This document shows, piece by piece, positions 34,476 through 43,463 of a stretch of 46,022 bases of DNA. Numbering within the stretch: the first letter of the stretch is position 1; the number at the start of each line of letters is the position of its first letter. Where the stretch lies: positions 1 through 46,022 of the forward strand of contig DIHL01000048.1 in assembly GCA_002420145.1 (NCBI GenBank), written 5' to 3'. This DNA comes from Bacteroidetes bacterium UBA5697 (lineage in GTDB: Bacteria > Bacteroidota > Bacteroidia > B-17B0 > Aurantibacillaceae). The translations under genes were made by a program, and so were the position numbers. The notes below the pieces were generated by a model. The model saw nothing but the letters and a program-made list of their open reading frames with translations. It did no database searches and was not told where the DNA came from.

Positions 34476-36350
34476 ATGAACTTTTTAAATCATAATTTTT
34501 ATCAAATAATAGACTTTGTCAAACAAATACGACTTATTTCGGATCGGGATGAGGAACAATTTAACGTATTATTAAAAGAACTAATTGGCAAAAAATCAAT
34601 TGACGAAGATTTTAAGAAGGAGTTAACCGATTTCTGTTATTTGACTTTAGACAATGCTTTCTTTGTAAATGTATTTTCGGAATATGGTATAAATTCTAAT
34701 CGTGGGTTTTTTCCAGAAATAGCAAGACGACTGAAACATAAAATATTACCGAGTAATTTGCCAGAAAATGAATTAAGTCATTTCATCAATTTTGTTTTTA
34801 ATAAGACTAACGATTATGAATGGCTTGAGAAAATAAATTATTCAAGTTGGGAAGCTATGACTAATTTGATAGATTCTCGTCAGCTTATTACTCATTCTCA
34901 AAAATTGGCACATCAAATTCATAATGCCATTATTATTTTATGCCATCGTTTGGCAAGTATTGGAATTGACCCATACTTAGTTAGTAAATTACCAGAAATA
35001 GATGATAGTAACTCTCCTTTTTTTGAATTAAATCATCAGGTAAATTTATTTGTAAAAAAACATTTAGAAAATAAAACACTAGAAATTGATTACGAAGAAT
35101 TAGAAAGTATTTGGCAAAGTATTAATCGTGCAGAAAGAATGTTTAGTTCTATTCAAGAAAAGAAAGATGAGATAGGAACGAGTTTGCATTCAACGTATTT
35201 ATTACAACGAGCACATCAACATATTTGTAGAATTAGATTGTTATTGAATTTATTTGTAACTAAACAAAAGAGTAACAAAGTATTAACTATTTCTCAATTA
35301 ATTACCGAATTGGTAAAAGCAGAGCAAACTAAAAACAGGGTTCGAAGATTTATTAAGGAAAATACAAATTTACTAGCTCATCGAATAGTGAGCCATACTT
35401 CTCAAAAAGGCGAACACTATATTGGGTTTTCAAAAAAAGAAAACCTGAAATTATTTAAATCTGCTATGGGCGGAGGATTAGTGATTGTGTTATTAGTTTA
35501 TATTAAACATTTTATTCATGATTTGCATGCGCCTTTATTTATTGAAGGTTTTTTATTTGGATTAAATTATAGTGCTGGTTTTGTGTTTATGTATTTAACT
35601 CATTTAACCTTAGCAACTAAGCAGCCAGCAATGACCGCCGCCTTTATTGCAGATAGTATTGATAGTGGAAACAATACAGACAAAAAACCTTGGATGATGT
35701 TTAAACAAGTAATCCGAAGTCAGTTTGTATCCTTAATTGGTAATTTAGTAACTGTTTTACCATTATGTTTTTTATCAGCTTGGTTTATTGATTACTATTT
35801 TCATTATTCTGTATTTAATTATACAGAGTCAAAAGCACAAATGTATTCTAATCATCCAGTTTATAGCGCTTCATTAATCTATGCTACTATTACAGGTGTG
35901 TTTTTATCTTTATCAGGAATTGTGATAGGTTATTTTGATAATAAGGTTGTGTATTCTGAAATAGCTCAGCGTATTATAAAACATCCTAAATTGATTCGTA
36001 TTTATAGTTTAGAGAAAAGACAAAAGTTAGCAGTGTTTGTCGAAAAAAACTTAGGCGGTATTGTAGGAAATGTATTTTTAGGATTTTGTCTCGGAATGGC
36101 TGGTAACATTGGAAAGTTTCTTGGAATTCCATTTGACATCAGACATGTAACTATTTCTTCAGGCAACTTTGCTATTGCGCTAGGCAGCGATCATTGCTAT
36201 GAGTTAGATTTAATTATTAGTGTGTTTTTAGGAGTGATTTATATTGGTTTAATAAATATTGCATCAAGCTTTTTAATATCATTTATTGTGGCGTGCCGTT
36301 CACGAAGTTTATCATGGAAGCAGTCATTAAAAGTGTTGGTTGGATTATAG
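34476..36350 (+). CDS. Membrane protein of the 'site-specific recombinase' Gcr family (PF10136-like)
   Basis: The 624-aa protein has a helical N-terminal half (HRLASIGIDPYLVSKLPEID; HQVNLFVKKHLE) and from about residue 325 five or six membrane segments including GLNYSAGFVFMYLTHLTLATKQPAMTAAFIADSID and, later, FLGFCLGMAGNIGKFLGIPFDIRHVTISSGNFAIAL. These blocks match the family named after gonococcal Gcr. The name is old; I see no recombinase catalytic motif (no Ser or Tyr recombinase domain), and the membrane segments argue against it. Function is unknown. Confidence 0.78.
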   Translation: MNFLNHNFYQIIDFVKQIRLISDRDEEQFNVLLKELIGKKSIDEDFKKELTDFCYLTLDNAFFVNVFSEYGINSNRGFFPEIARRLKHKILPSNLPENELSHFINFVFNKTNDYEWLEKINYSSWEAMTNLIDSRQLITHSQKLAHQIHNAIIILCHRLASIGIDPYLVSKLPEIDDSNSPFFELNHQVNLFVKKHLENKTLEIDYEELESIWQSINRAERMFSSIQEKKDEIGTSLHSTYLLQRAHQHICRIRLLLNLFVTKQKSNKVLTISQLITELVKAEQTKNRVRRFIKENTNLLAHRIVSHTSQKGEHYIGFSKKENLKLFKSAMGGGLVIVLLVYIKHFIHDLHAPLFIEGFLFGLNYSAGFVFMYLTHLTLATKQPAMTAAFIADSIDSGNNTDKKPWMMFKQVIRSQFVSLIGNLVTVLPLCFLSAWFIDYYFHYSVFNYTESKAQMYSNHPVYSASLIYATITGVFLSLSGIVIGYFDNKVVYSEIAQRIIKHPKLIRIYSLEKRQKLAVFVEKNLGGIVGNVFLGFCLGMAGNIGKFLGIPFDIRHVTISSGNFAIALGSDHCYELDLIISVFLGVIYIGLINIASSFLISFIVACRSRSLSWKQSLKVLVGL

Positions 36351-36366
36351 GAGAGCTATTTTAATA

Positions 36367-36510
36367 GGAACGCAGATGACACTGATTAAGCTGATTTTCA
36401 CTGATTTTATTTGAAAGTGATTACTTAGGTGTTTTGTTATAATTACGATTGAACAGATTTCACTAATTTTAATCTTTATAAATCATAACAATCTGTGTTA
36501 TCAGTGTTCT
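36367..36510. repeat. Degenerate inverted repeat built of short CTGATT-like units
   Basis: The left end (GGAACGCAGATGACACTGAT, then GCTGATTTTCACTGATTTTA) and the reverse complement of the right end (AGAACACTGATAACACAGAT...) align well over about 40 bases. Within each arm a 10-nt unit (nnCTGATTnn) is repeated in drifted form. It fills the gap between the Gcr-type gene and selD and overlaps the selD stop codon by two bases. Similar elements are common in Bacteroidota intergenic DNA as I recall. Confidence 0.6.
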
Positions 36511-37537
36511 ATAAAAACATAATCTCTTTTTCTTGCTTACTTGTAATCGTTCCAACTTTAGCAAAGTATTGATGATTCAACTTTAGTAATTCATCCATTT
36601 CTTTTTCGTTTGAAGAAGAAACACTAAATAATAAACCACCTGAGGTTTGAGGGTCGCAATAAAAAATAAAATCTAAATCTGTCATGCCAGCAATGTGTTT
36701 AGATTGTGCATTATAGTTTCGTGTAGTATTATCTGGAAACACAAATTGTTTGGCGTATTCTTTTGCTGCTTCCATAATAGGAAGTGATTCTTTTTTGATA
36801 GACGCTGAAAGATTCTTGTCTGCTAGCATTTCTAATAAATGCCCCGCAAAACCAAATCCAGTTACATCTGTAATAGCATTAACGTATGACAAAGCTCCTA
36901 ATTTTTCGCCAATTGAATTTAAAGTAGTGGTTTGTTCTAAGAGCAATTGATAGTGAGTTTCGTTTAATAAACCTCTTTTTAAAGCGGTGCTTAACACTCC
37001 AATACCTAAAGGTTTTGTGATATAAAGAATATCATTTTCTTTAATAGTATTGTTTTTTTTGATGTGTTCTTTTTTTACTAAGCCCGTAACCGCTAAGCCA
37101 AATAGTGGCTCTTGTGTATCTACGCTATGCCCTCCAGCTAAGGGGATGCCAGCTTTGGTACAAATTTCTTGCGCTCCTTTTATCACTTGTTGTGCTACAT
37201 CCGCTGGTATTTTATCTACCGGCCATCCTAAAATTGCCACTGCCATTAATGGTTTTCCGCCCATGGCATACACATCACTAATCGCATTGCAGGCCGAAAT
37301 TTTTCCAAAATCAAAAGCGCTATCTACAATGGGAGTAAAAAAATCGGTGGTACTAATAATACAATTACCATCTTCTAATTCGTAAACAGCCGCATCGTCT
37401 TTGGTTTCGTTACCTACCAATAAGTTTTTAAAAACAATATCTTGTTTGCAACCGCTTAAGATTTCTTCTAATACGGCTGGTGCAATTTTGCAACCGCAAC
37501 CAGAGGCCTTACTAAATTGTGTGAGTTTTACTGACAT
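36509..37537 (-). CDS. selD: Selenide, water dikinase (selenophosphate synthetase)
   Basis: The 342-aa enzyme has the glycine-rich N-terminal loop ASGCGCKIAP, with C14 as the expected nucleophile and K17 next to it; Cys, not selenocysteine, is used. DDAAVYEL, FFTPIVDSAFDFG, AGGHSVDTQEPLFGLAVTG and DVTGFGFAGHLLEM are typical. It makes selenophosphate from selenide and ATP. It follows mnmH with one base between stop and ATG, so the selenium goes to tRNA 2-selenouridine. Its stop codon overlaps a degenerate repeat. Confidence 0.95.
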   Translation of the reverse strand: MSVKLTQFSKASGCGCKIAPAVLEEILSGCKQDIVFKNLLVGNETKDDAAVYELEDGNCIISTTDFFTPIVDSAFDFGKISACNAISDVYAMGGKPLMAVAILGWPVDKIPADVAQQVIKGAQEICTKAGIPLAGGHSVDTQEPLFGLAVTGLVKKEHIKKNNTIKENDILYITKPLGIGVLSTALKRGLLNETHYQLLLEQTTTLNSIGEKLGALSYVNAITDVTGFGFAGHLLEMLADKNLSASIKKESLPIMEAAKEYAKQFVFPDNTTRNYNAQSKHIAGMTDLDFIFYCDPQTSGGLLFSVSSSNEKEMDELLKLNHQYFAKVGTITSKQEKEIMFL

Positions 37538-37538
37538 G

Positions 37539-38567
37539 TTAGTTTAATGTATCTATCATCTGTTTTACTTTTTGAGCATTAATAGTAGCATCAATCGTAT
37601 CAGAGTTTAAAAGTATAATAGGTTGTTTTTTATTTTTGTAATTGAATTCATAAGCTCTATCATAATACAATAATGATAAACGAGCCACATCGGATAAATT
37701 TTTATCATCCAAATACTGTAAACATAATTTTGTATTTAAAGTTCCCAATTGTTGTGCGATTTTTTCAACACAGGCTTTTAAAGCATTGATGTCAACAGTA
37801 GTATAATCTTCTACTAATTTTTGAACTCGTAATTCAAATGGGATTTCAATTTTTACAATAGGAGCTTGTTTCATTTGTTGCCACAAACCATGAGGTAATT
37901 TATTAAACCCAATAGTTTGAGATTCATCTTCTAATATAACATATTGAGAACTGTCGAGTTCAGATAGTTGATGATACAATTGATGTTCGAATACTTGTTG
38001 AGGATTTTGTTTTTGTTCGTTTATGGCACCAAAAGCCGAGCCTTTGTGATGAGCGATGCCTTCTAAATCAACAATTTGTAAGTTTTGTTCATTTAATTTT
38101 TTTAAAATGTCTGTTTTTCCACTTCCTGTTTTTCCACCTAATAAAATTATTTTTCGTTCTTGCTCAAAATAATCTAATACATAATTTCTGAAAGCCTTGT
38201 AGCCACCTTTCATAATCACGGCATCCAATCCAGATGTGTTCATGAGCCAAGCAAAACTATTACTTCGCATGCCTCCTCTAAAACAATACACAAACACTTT
38301 TTTGTTTTTAGATAATGCTTTTACTTTGTTTACAAAGCTTGTCATTTTTGGAGAAACAATCTCCAAACCTCTGTTTACTGCCGTATCTTTTCCTTGTTGT
38401 TTATATAATGTACCTATTTCGGCTCGCTCACTATCTTCAAACAAGGGAATATTGATGGCATAAGGAACATGACCCTTGAAAAATTCAATAGGCGCTCGCA
38501 CATCAATAATTAACTCATGTTTGCTTTTATTTAAAAAGTCGGCAACTTCTAGGGCACTTACAGTCAT
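37539..38567 (-). CDS. mnmH: tRNA 2-selenouridine synthase
   Basis: The 342-aa protein combines a rhodanese domain (residues about 5-130) with active-site C95 in VYCFRGGMRSNSFAWL and a P-loop domain with GGKTGSGKT (about 144-152). This is the MnmH/SelU/YbbB architecture, which geranylates 2-thiouridine at tRNA position 34 and replaces sulfur with selenium from selenophosphate. It is the first gene of a two-gene operon with selD, which supplies the substrate. The length is normal and the ATG start gives the expected N-terminus. Confidence 0.93.
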   Translation of the reverse strand: MTVSALEVADFLNKSKHELIIDVRAPIEFFKGHVPYAINIPLFEDSERAEIGTLYKQQGKDTAVNRGLEIVSPKMTSFVNKVKALSKNKKVFVYCFRGGMRSNSFAWLMNTSGLDAVIMKGGYKAFRNYVLDYFEQERKIILLGGKTGSGKTDILKKLNEQNLQIVDLEGIAHHKGSAFGAINEQKQNPQQVFEHQLYHQLSELDSSQYVILEDESQTIGFNKLPHGLWQQMKQAPIVKIEIPFELRVQKLVEDYTTVDINALKACVEKIAQQLGTLNTKLCLQYLDDKNLSDVARLSLLYYDRAYEFNYKNKKQPIILLNSDTIDATINAQKVKQMIDTLN

Positions 38568-38754
38568 TAATGCGAAACTACATATTTTAAATGTAGGATA
38601 TCAGAATTCCCCCAAAATGCTGTCTTTTTAAATTCTGTAGATTTTATGGATTTTGAACTTATTAGTGATGTATTGTTAAAATCTTGTGAGATATTTCGAC
38701 AAATAACAGAAAAAGCGTTGGATTTTATCAAATTTTTTGTATAATATTGTATAA

Positions 38755-39165
38755 ATGAAACTGACCAGACTTTTTGCCCTTGTATTTTTGCTTTTAGCTA
38801 TAGGAGTTACTACTCCTATGATGTCTCAAGTGAGAGGTGGCAGAAAGAAAGAACACCGTAATCAACGTGGTGGAGGTAAAAAGCTATTTGGTGGTAAATC
38901 TAAAGGAAACGCCAACGCTTTTGCTAAAGGAGGACAAAAAAAAGGCTTTATAGCTCGTATTTTTAAAGGGAAAAAGAGCAATGGTCCTTGGGTTTATAGA
39001 AAAACAAACCCTGGTATTAAACAAAAGAAAGAGCAACCTAAGTTATTTACACGTAATCGAACTAAAGGAAAACGTTTTACTGACGGAGTTATTGCTCAAC
39101 AAAATAAGAAACGTTCATCTTCTCGTGTGAGAGGAAACTCAAGTTTCAGCAAACGAAAACATTAA
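38755..39165 (+). CDS. Very basic secreted protein of unknown function
   Basis: The 136-aa product has a signal peptide (about residues 1-25, LFALVFLLLAIGVTTPMMSQ) followed by a mature part made largely of Lys, Arg, Gly, Asn and Ser, with repeated KG, RG and GGK steps, few acidic residues and a conserved-looking PWVYRKTNPG core. The mature chain should be strongly cationic and mostly unstructured. Binding to lipopolysaccharide, nucleic acid or other polyanions in the periplasm or outside is possible but is inference. I do not recognise a named family. A strong terminator follows before purD. Confidence 0.75.
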   Translation: MKLTRLFALVFLLLAIGVTTPMMSQVRGGRKKEHRNQRGGGKKLFGGKSKGNANAFAKGGQKKGFIARIFKGKKSNGPWVYRKTNPGIKQKKEQPKLFTRNRTKGKRFTDGVIAQQNKKRSSSRVRGNSSFSKRKH

Positions 39166-39189
39166 AATAGTTTTTAAAACTTTTTAATC

Positions 39190-39217
39190 AATCCCATCTA
39201 TTAAGGTGGGATTTTTT
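39190..39217 (+). terminator. Intrinsic terminator between the basic protein gene and purD
   Basis: Stem AATCCCATC / GGTGGGATT (one T-G pair) with a 6-nt loop, ending in T6. It lies 25 nt after the stop at 39165 and separates that gene from purD. Confidence 0.78.
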
Positions 39218-39240
39218 ATTTTTACACTTTATTCAAACTT

Positions 39241-40527
39241 ATGAACGTATTAATTTTAGGATCAGGTGGTAGAGAACATGCTTTTGCATGGAAATTAGCT
39301 CAAAGCAAACAATTAGAAAACTTATATATCGCTCCAGGTAATGCAGGAACGGCACAATGCGGCACTAATGTTAATATATCAGCCACAGATTTTGATGCCA
39401 TTAAAAATTTAGTGTGGGAAAAGAGCATTGATATGGTATTGGTTGGCCCTGAAGATCCATTAGTAAAAGGCATACATGATTATTTTTTAGCCGACGAAGT
39501 GTTGAAAGAAATTCCTGTGATTGGCCCTAAAAAAGATGGTGCTCAATTAGAGGGTAGCAAAGACTTTAGTAAACAATTTATGTTTAAACATGGCGTGCCA
39601 ACTGCTAAATATAAAAGCTTTACCAAAGATAATATTACAGAAGGCGCGGCATTTATAGATTCATTAACTCCTCCTTATGTTTTAAAAGCAGATGGATTAG
39701 CTGCAGGAAAAGGTGTATTGATTATTGACGATGCTGCAGAAGCTAAAGCTGAGTTACAAAATATGATTTTGAATGCTAAGTTTGGTAATGCAGGCAATAC
39801 CGTTGTGATTGAAGAATTTTTAAAAGGAATAGAGTTATCTGTGTTTGTATTGACAGATGGAAAATCGTATAAAATATTACCAGCAGCTAAAGATTACAAA
39901 CGTATTGGAGTAGGTGATACTGGCTTAAATACTGGTGGAATGGGCGCGGTGAGCCCAGTGCCATTTGCTGATGAAGCTTTTATTAAAAAGGTGGAAGAAA
40001 AAATTGTGAAACCAACTATTAATGGTTTAGTAAAAGATGGCATTGATTACCGTGGATTTATTTTTATTGGTTTAATGAATTGTGATGGAGAGCCAAGTGT
40101 GATTGAATATAATTGCCGCATGGGAGATCCAGAAACGGAAGTAGTAATACCACGTATTGAATCGGATTTGTTAGATTTATTGCAAGGCGTGGCAACACAA
40201 ACTTTGCACGAAAAACAATTTAGTGTGACGACTGATATTGCTACAACCGTTGTATTAGTGAGCGGCGGTTATCCGGAAGATTATGAAAAAAATAAAGTAG
40301 TAACAGGTTTAAATAACGTGACTAATAGCCAAGTGTTTCACTCAGGAACGGCTTTTAAAAATGAAGACGTAATAACTAATGGCGGACGAGTATTTGCTAT
40401 TACCTCTTTTGGAAAAACCATTGAAGAAGCCATTGCTAAAAGTTTTGCAGCAGCCGAAACCGTGAACTACGAAGGCAAATATTACCGTAGCGATATTGGA
40501 AAAGATTTGATGAATTGGGGGAAGTGA
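39241..40527 (+). CDS. purD: Phosphoribosylamine-glycine ligase
   Basis: The 428-aa enzyme has the N-terminal GSGGREHAFAWKLA loop, GPEDPLVKG, the ATP-grasp core with PPYVLKADGLAAGKGVLI, EEFLKGIELSVF, TGLNTGGMGAVSPVPF and EYNCRMGDPETEVVIPRI, and a C-terminal domain. It performs the second step of purine synthesis, forming GAR from phosphoribosylamine and glycine. The size is normal. It is an isolated gene with its own terminator region at its end (40539-40569); no other purine genes are adjacent. Confidence 0.97.
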   Translation: MNVLILGSGGREHAFAWKLAQSKQLENLYIAPGNAGTAQCGTNVNISATDFDAIKNLVWEKSIDMVLVGPEDPLVKGIHDYFLADEVLKEIPVIGPKKDGAQLEGSKDFSKQFMFKHGVPTAKYKSFTKDNITEGAAFIDSLTPPYVLKADGLAAGKGVLIIDDAAEAKAELQNMILNAKFGNAGNTVVIEEFLKGIELSVFVLTDGKSYKILPAAKDYKRIGVGDTGLNTGGMGAVSPVPFADEAFIKKVEEKIVKPTINGLVKDGIDYRGFIFIGLMNCDGEPSVIEYNCRMGDPETEVVIPRIESDLLDLLQGVATQTLHEKQFSVTTDIATTVVLVSGGYPEDYEKNKVVTGLNNVTNSQVFHSGTAFKNEDVITNGGRVFAITSFGKTIEEAIAKSFAAAETVNYEGKYYRSDIGKDLMNWGK

Positions 40528-40538
40528 TTTGAGACGGT

Positions 40539-40569
40539 AAAGTAGGACGTGTTATGTCCAGTACTTTTA
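40539..40569. terminator. Imperfect hairpin between convergent purD and histidine kinase genes
   Basis: AAAGTAGGAC and GTCCAGTACTTT pair apart from a two-base bulge, loop of 7 nt, with T4 on the plus strand. It sits in the 47-bp gap between two stop codons and may end both transcripts. Confidence 0.5.
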
Positions 40570-40574
40570 AATTA

Positions 40575-41804
40575 TTATCTGTTTTTGCTGTCAACTAACA
40601 ACATTTTTTCAAGAGTAAAAATAAACTTTGCTCCAGTGCCAAGGTCTGATTCAATATAAATAGTACCACCTAAAACTTCAACTATTTTTTTTACAGTTGC
40701 TAAGCCTATTCCGTTGCCACGCTGTCCAAATTTATCTTCATTTTCAAGAGTTTTAAAAATTTGAAATACTTTGTCCTGATTTTCCTTAGAAATACCAGGA
40801 CCGTTGTCTTTGACAGAAATAATATATTTAAAATCTTCCTCAGTTATTTCTATTTCTATTTTAGTTATTAATTTGTTGTTGTATTTAATAGAATTTGAAA
40901 CAAGATTAATGAGAATTTGTTCTATTGCTGTTCTATTTGTGAAAATTGAATCCAAAGTCGATTTAAGAGTAATAACACAATTGTTTTCAAAATTAAAAAG
41001 GCCCTCAATATCACTTTTTAATTTTTTTAAATTTACTTCAACTTTATCTTCTTTAAGAATTGTGTTCGATTTACTATATTCTAGCAAACCTTCAACTAGT
41101 TTTTTTAATTTATCGGAAGAATATGAAATTAATGATATTAATTTTTGAGCTTCTTCATCTAATTTTGCTCCATATGAATCTAGAAAAAGTTTAGCAAGGG
41201 ATGAAATATTGTTTAACGGTGATCTTAAATCGTGAGCAGCTATATATGCAAAACTTTCCAATTCTCTGTTTATTTGTTCAACATCTTTTAAAGCTTGTTC
41301 TAATTGAGTTTTAGTTTTTCTTAACTCTAGAAGATTCATTACTTGATTAGCTAATGCCTTTAAAGCGATTACTTGACTTTGGCTTAAAAGTTTTGGTTTA
41401 TTGTCAATTACACATAAAGTCCCAAGTGGTAAATTATCGGAACCAATTAATGGAACGCCAGCATAAAAAATCACATGTGGTTCTCCCGTAACTAATGGGT
41501 TGTCATTAAATCGTGTATCTTTCCTTGCATCCTGAATGATAAAAACGTCATTTGTATCATTTATTGCATGAGCACAAAATGCATATTCCTTTGGTGTTTC
41601 AGATACGTCCAACCCATGATGCGATTTAAACCATTGACGTTTAGAGTCAATTAAACTGACAAGGGAGATTGGTGTATTACATATTTCAGATGCAATAGCT
41701 GTTAAGTTATCGTAATCAATTTCAGGAAGTGTATCTAGTATTGAATATGAATCCAAAAGTTTAAGTCTTTCGTTTTCTTTTTTGTGTTTTTCCGGTATTT
41801 TCAT
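40575..41804 (-). CDS. GAF-domain sensor histidine kinase
   Basis: The 409-aa soluble kinase has an N-terminal GAF domain (about 20-160; TPISLVSLIDSKRQWFKSHH, FCAHAIN, FYAGVPLIGSDNLPLGTLCVID), a short coiled coil, a HisKA domain with phospho-acceptor His in SFAYIAAHDLRSPLNNIS and an HATPase_c domain with NLVSNSIKYNN, VKDNGPGISKENQDKVF and RGNGIGLATVKKIVE. No membrane segment. The GAF type resembles light- or small-molecule-linked sensors, but the Cys/His residues needed for chromophore binding cannot be assigned. No response regulator is adjacent. The 217-bp upstream region holds an inverted repeat and a TAnnTTTG box. Confidence 0.9.
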   Translation of the reverse strand: MKIPEKHKKENERLKLLDSYSILDTLPEIDYDNLTAIASEICNTPISLVSLIDSKRQWFKSHHGLDVSETPKEYAFCAHAINDTNDVFIIQDARKDTRFNDNPLVTGEPHVIFYAGVPLIGSDNLPLGTLCVIDNKPKLLSQSQVIALKALANQVMNLLELRKTKTQLEQALKDVEQINRELESFAYIAAHDLRSPLNNISSLAKLFLDSYGAKLDEEAQKLISLISYSSDKLKKLVEGLLEYSKSNTILKEDKVEVNLKKLKSDIEGLFNFENNCVITLKSTLDSIFTNRTAIEQILINLVSNSIKYNNKLITKIEIEITEEDFKYIISVKDNGPGISKENQDKVFQIFKTLENEDKFGQRGNGIGLATVKKIVEVLGGTIYIESDLGTGAKFIFTLEKMLLVDSKNR

Positions 41805-41891
41805 TCAAACTAATTGTTATTAAGGTATCTACTTTAAATTTGTCTATTGGGCATTGGGCATAACCTCTTTACATGCTTAACTTTTGTAAGT

Positions 41892-41916
41892 ATATCTTGT
41901 TGTTTTTGCAAGATAT
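41892..41916. promoter_or_regulatory. Inverted repeat in the leader of the GAF kinase gene
   Basis: ATATCTTG (41892-41899) and CAAGATAT (41909-41916) are perfect 8-bp complements around a 9-nt spacer. A candidate -7 box TATATTTG lies 29 nt upstream on the minus strand (41946-41953), placing the repeat in the 5' leader or as an operator. Confidence 0.4.
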
Positions 41917-42021
41917 GCTAAAGTTTTATAATCTTATTAGTTTATCAAATATAATAAATTAAAAATAAATTTCCTTTAGTTAAGCAGCCAACAATTTATC
42001 TATTCACACAAACTTAAAATA

Positions 42022-42711
42022 TTATTTTTTATCTTTTTCATCACCCTTCTTTTTCTTCTTAAAATAACCTCTTAGTAAAACATTATTACTAGCAGCGTTC
42101 ATGTTTTGTTTAAAACCGCCTGCGCCTTGTTTAATATTTGTAAGTGCCTGGTCAACTTCTTTAGCCATTGCGGTATCCATTAATAATTTGCCAATGGTTC
42201 CTTTGCCTTCTCGTATGTTAGTCATAACAACTGCTAAATCACTAGTTATGGTTGCCGCATTATCACCAGTTACTTTTAGTTTTATTAAAATGTCATCCAT
42301 GGTTACAGGTTGTTCTGTAGCAATCACATCGTTATCGGCTAAGGTTTTTTGCCCATTAGTACCAGGAGTAATTATTACAATCTTATTTCCCATTAAACCA
42401 TCTGATCCAATAATGGCTTTGGCATTTTTTTTCATAAACTTTCTAGTGTCATCATTAATCATCATATCCACTTTTACAGTCGTATCTGTTAATTGTTCAA
42501 TATTATCAACAATACCTACATTAATTCCCGAAAACCGAACATTGTTCCCGATTTGTAATCCGCTAATGTTTTTAAATATGCCACTCACTTGGAATGTATT
42601 ACTAAATAATTGTTGTCTTTCTCCTATTAAGTATATACATCCAATTAACAATGCAAAACCTATTGAAACAAATATTCCTAATCTTATTTTATTACCCGAT
42701 GCTTTTTTCAT
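42022..42711 (-). CDS. mlaD: MlaD-family (MCE) lipid-binding protein
   Basis: The 229-aa protein has one N-terminal membrane helix (about 10-27; IRLGIFVSIGFALLIGCIYL) and an MCE domain (about 38-115; VSGIFKNISGLQIGNNVRFSGINVGIVDNI), then helices. MlaD forms a periplasmic hexameric ring on the MlaFE transporter and carries phospholipids. Its ATG overlaps the end of the mlaF gene by 20 bases, so the two are coupled. It is the last gene of the mlaE-mlaF-mlaD operon; no MlaB or MlaC homologue is in view. The end is a Lys/Asp tail. Confidence 0.85.
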   Translation of the reverse strand: MKKASGNKIRLGIFVSIGFALLIGCIYLIGERQQLFSNTFQVSGIFKNISGLQIGNNVRFSGINVGIVDNIEQLTDTTVKVDMMINDDTRKFMKKNAKAIIGSDGLMGNKIVIITPGTNGQKTLADNDVIATEQPVTMDDILIKLKVTGDNAATITSDLAVVMTNIREGKGTIGKLLMDTAMAKEVDQALTNIKQGAGGFKQNMNAASNNVLLRGYFKKKKKGDEKDKK

Positions 42712-43453
42712 GACTTGGTTTTATATTAAAAAATGAGCGTACAAATTCATCTTTTGATTGTGATAATTCTTCAAATGTTCCTTCAGCTATTGAAGTTCCA
42801 TCTTTAATCATAATGATTCTATTAGCAGCTATTCGCGCACATTCTATATCATGCGTAATAATAATAGAAGCGGTATTATATTTTTTTTGAATGTCTAAAA
42901 TAAGTTGACTAATTTCTTGTGATGTAATAGGATCAAGGCCCGTAGTGGGCTCATCATACAAAATAATTTCTGGTTTTAAAATTAAAGTGCGAGCTAAACC
43001 TACACGTTTCCTCATTCCCCCCGAAAGTTCTGAAGGCATTTTATCAATAGCTTCTGCAAGTCCTACATTGGTTAAGGCTTCTAAAACCAATTCATCAATT
43101 TCTTGTTGAGGTTTTGATTTTAAATCTCGTAACGGAAATTCTAAATTTTCCCTTACCGTCATCGAATCATATAAGGCAGCACTTTGAAACAAAAATCCAA
43201 TTTTTTTTCTTAGTACATTTAATTCATCATAGTTTAATTTGGAAACATCAGAATCTAATAATACTACTTTGCCATCATCTGGTTCTATTAAACCAACCAA
43301 GCATTTAATTAATACTGATTTTCCACTACCTGATTTTCCAAACACAGCTAAGTTTTCGCCTTGTTTAATTTTAAAGCTAATGTCTTTTAAAATGTCATTA
43401 TCACCAAACGACTTTTTTAAATGTGATATATCTGCAACAATGATTTCTTCCAT
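42692..43453 (-). CDS. mlaF: MlaF-like ABC transporter ATPase
   Basis: The 253-aa ATPase has Walker A GKSGSGKSVLIKCLVG, LFQSAALYDSMTVRENLEFPL (the long Q-loop segment of Mla-type ATPases), signature SGGMRKRVGLARTL, and Walker B ILYDEPTTGLDPIT. This places it with the Mla/Ttg2 lipid transport family rather than ordinary importers. It pairs with the MlaE permease (43464, 10-bp gap) and MlaD (20-bp overlap). The complex moves phospholipids between the membranes; direction is debated for the family. Confidence 0.9.
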   Translation of the reverse strand: MEEIIVADISHLKKSFGDNDILKDISFKIKQGENLAVFGKSGSGKSVLIKCLVGLIEPDDGKVVLLDSDVSKLNYDELNVLRKKIGFLFQSAALYDSMTVRENLEFPLRDLKSKPQQEIDELVLEALTNVGLAEAIDKMPSELSGGMRKRVGLARTLILKPEIILYDEPTTGLDPITSQEISQLILDIQKKYNTASIIITHDIECARIAANRIIMIKDGTSIAEGTFEELSQSKDEFVRSFFNIKPSHEKSIG

Positions 43454-43463
43454 TATTTTATGC

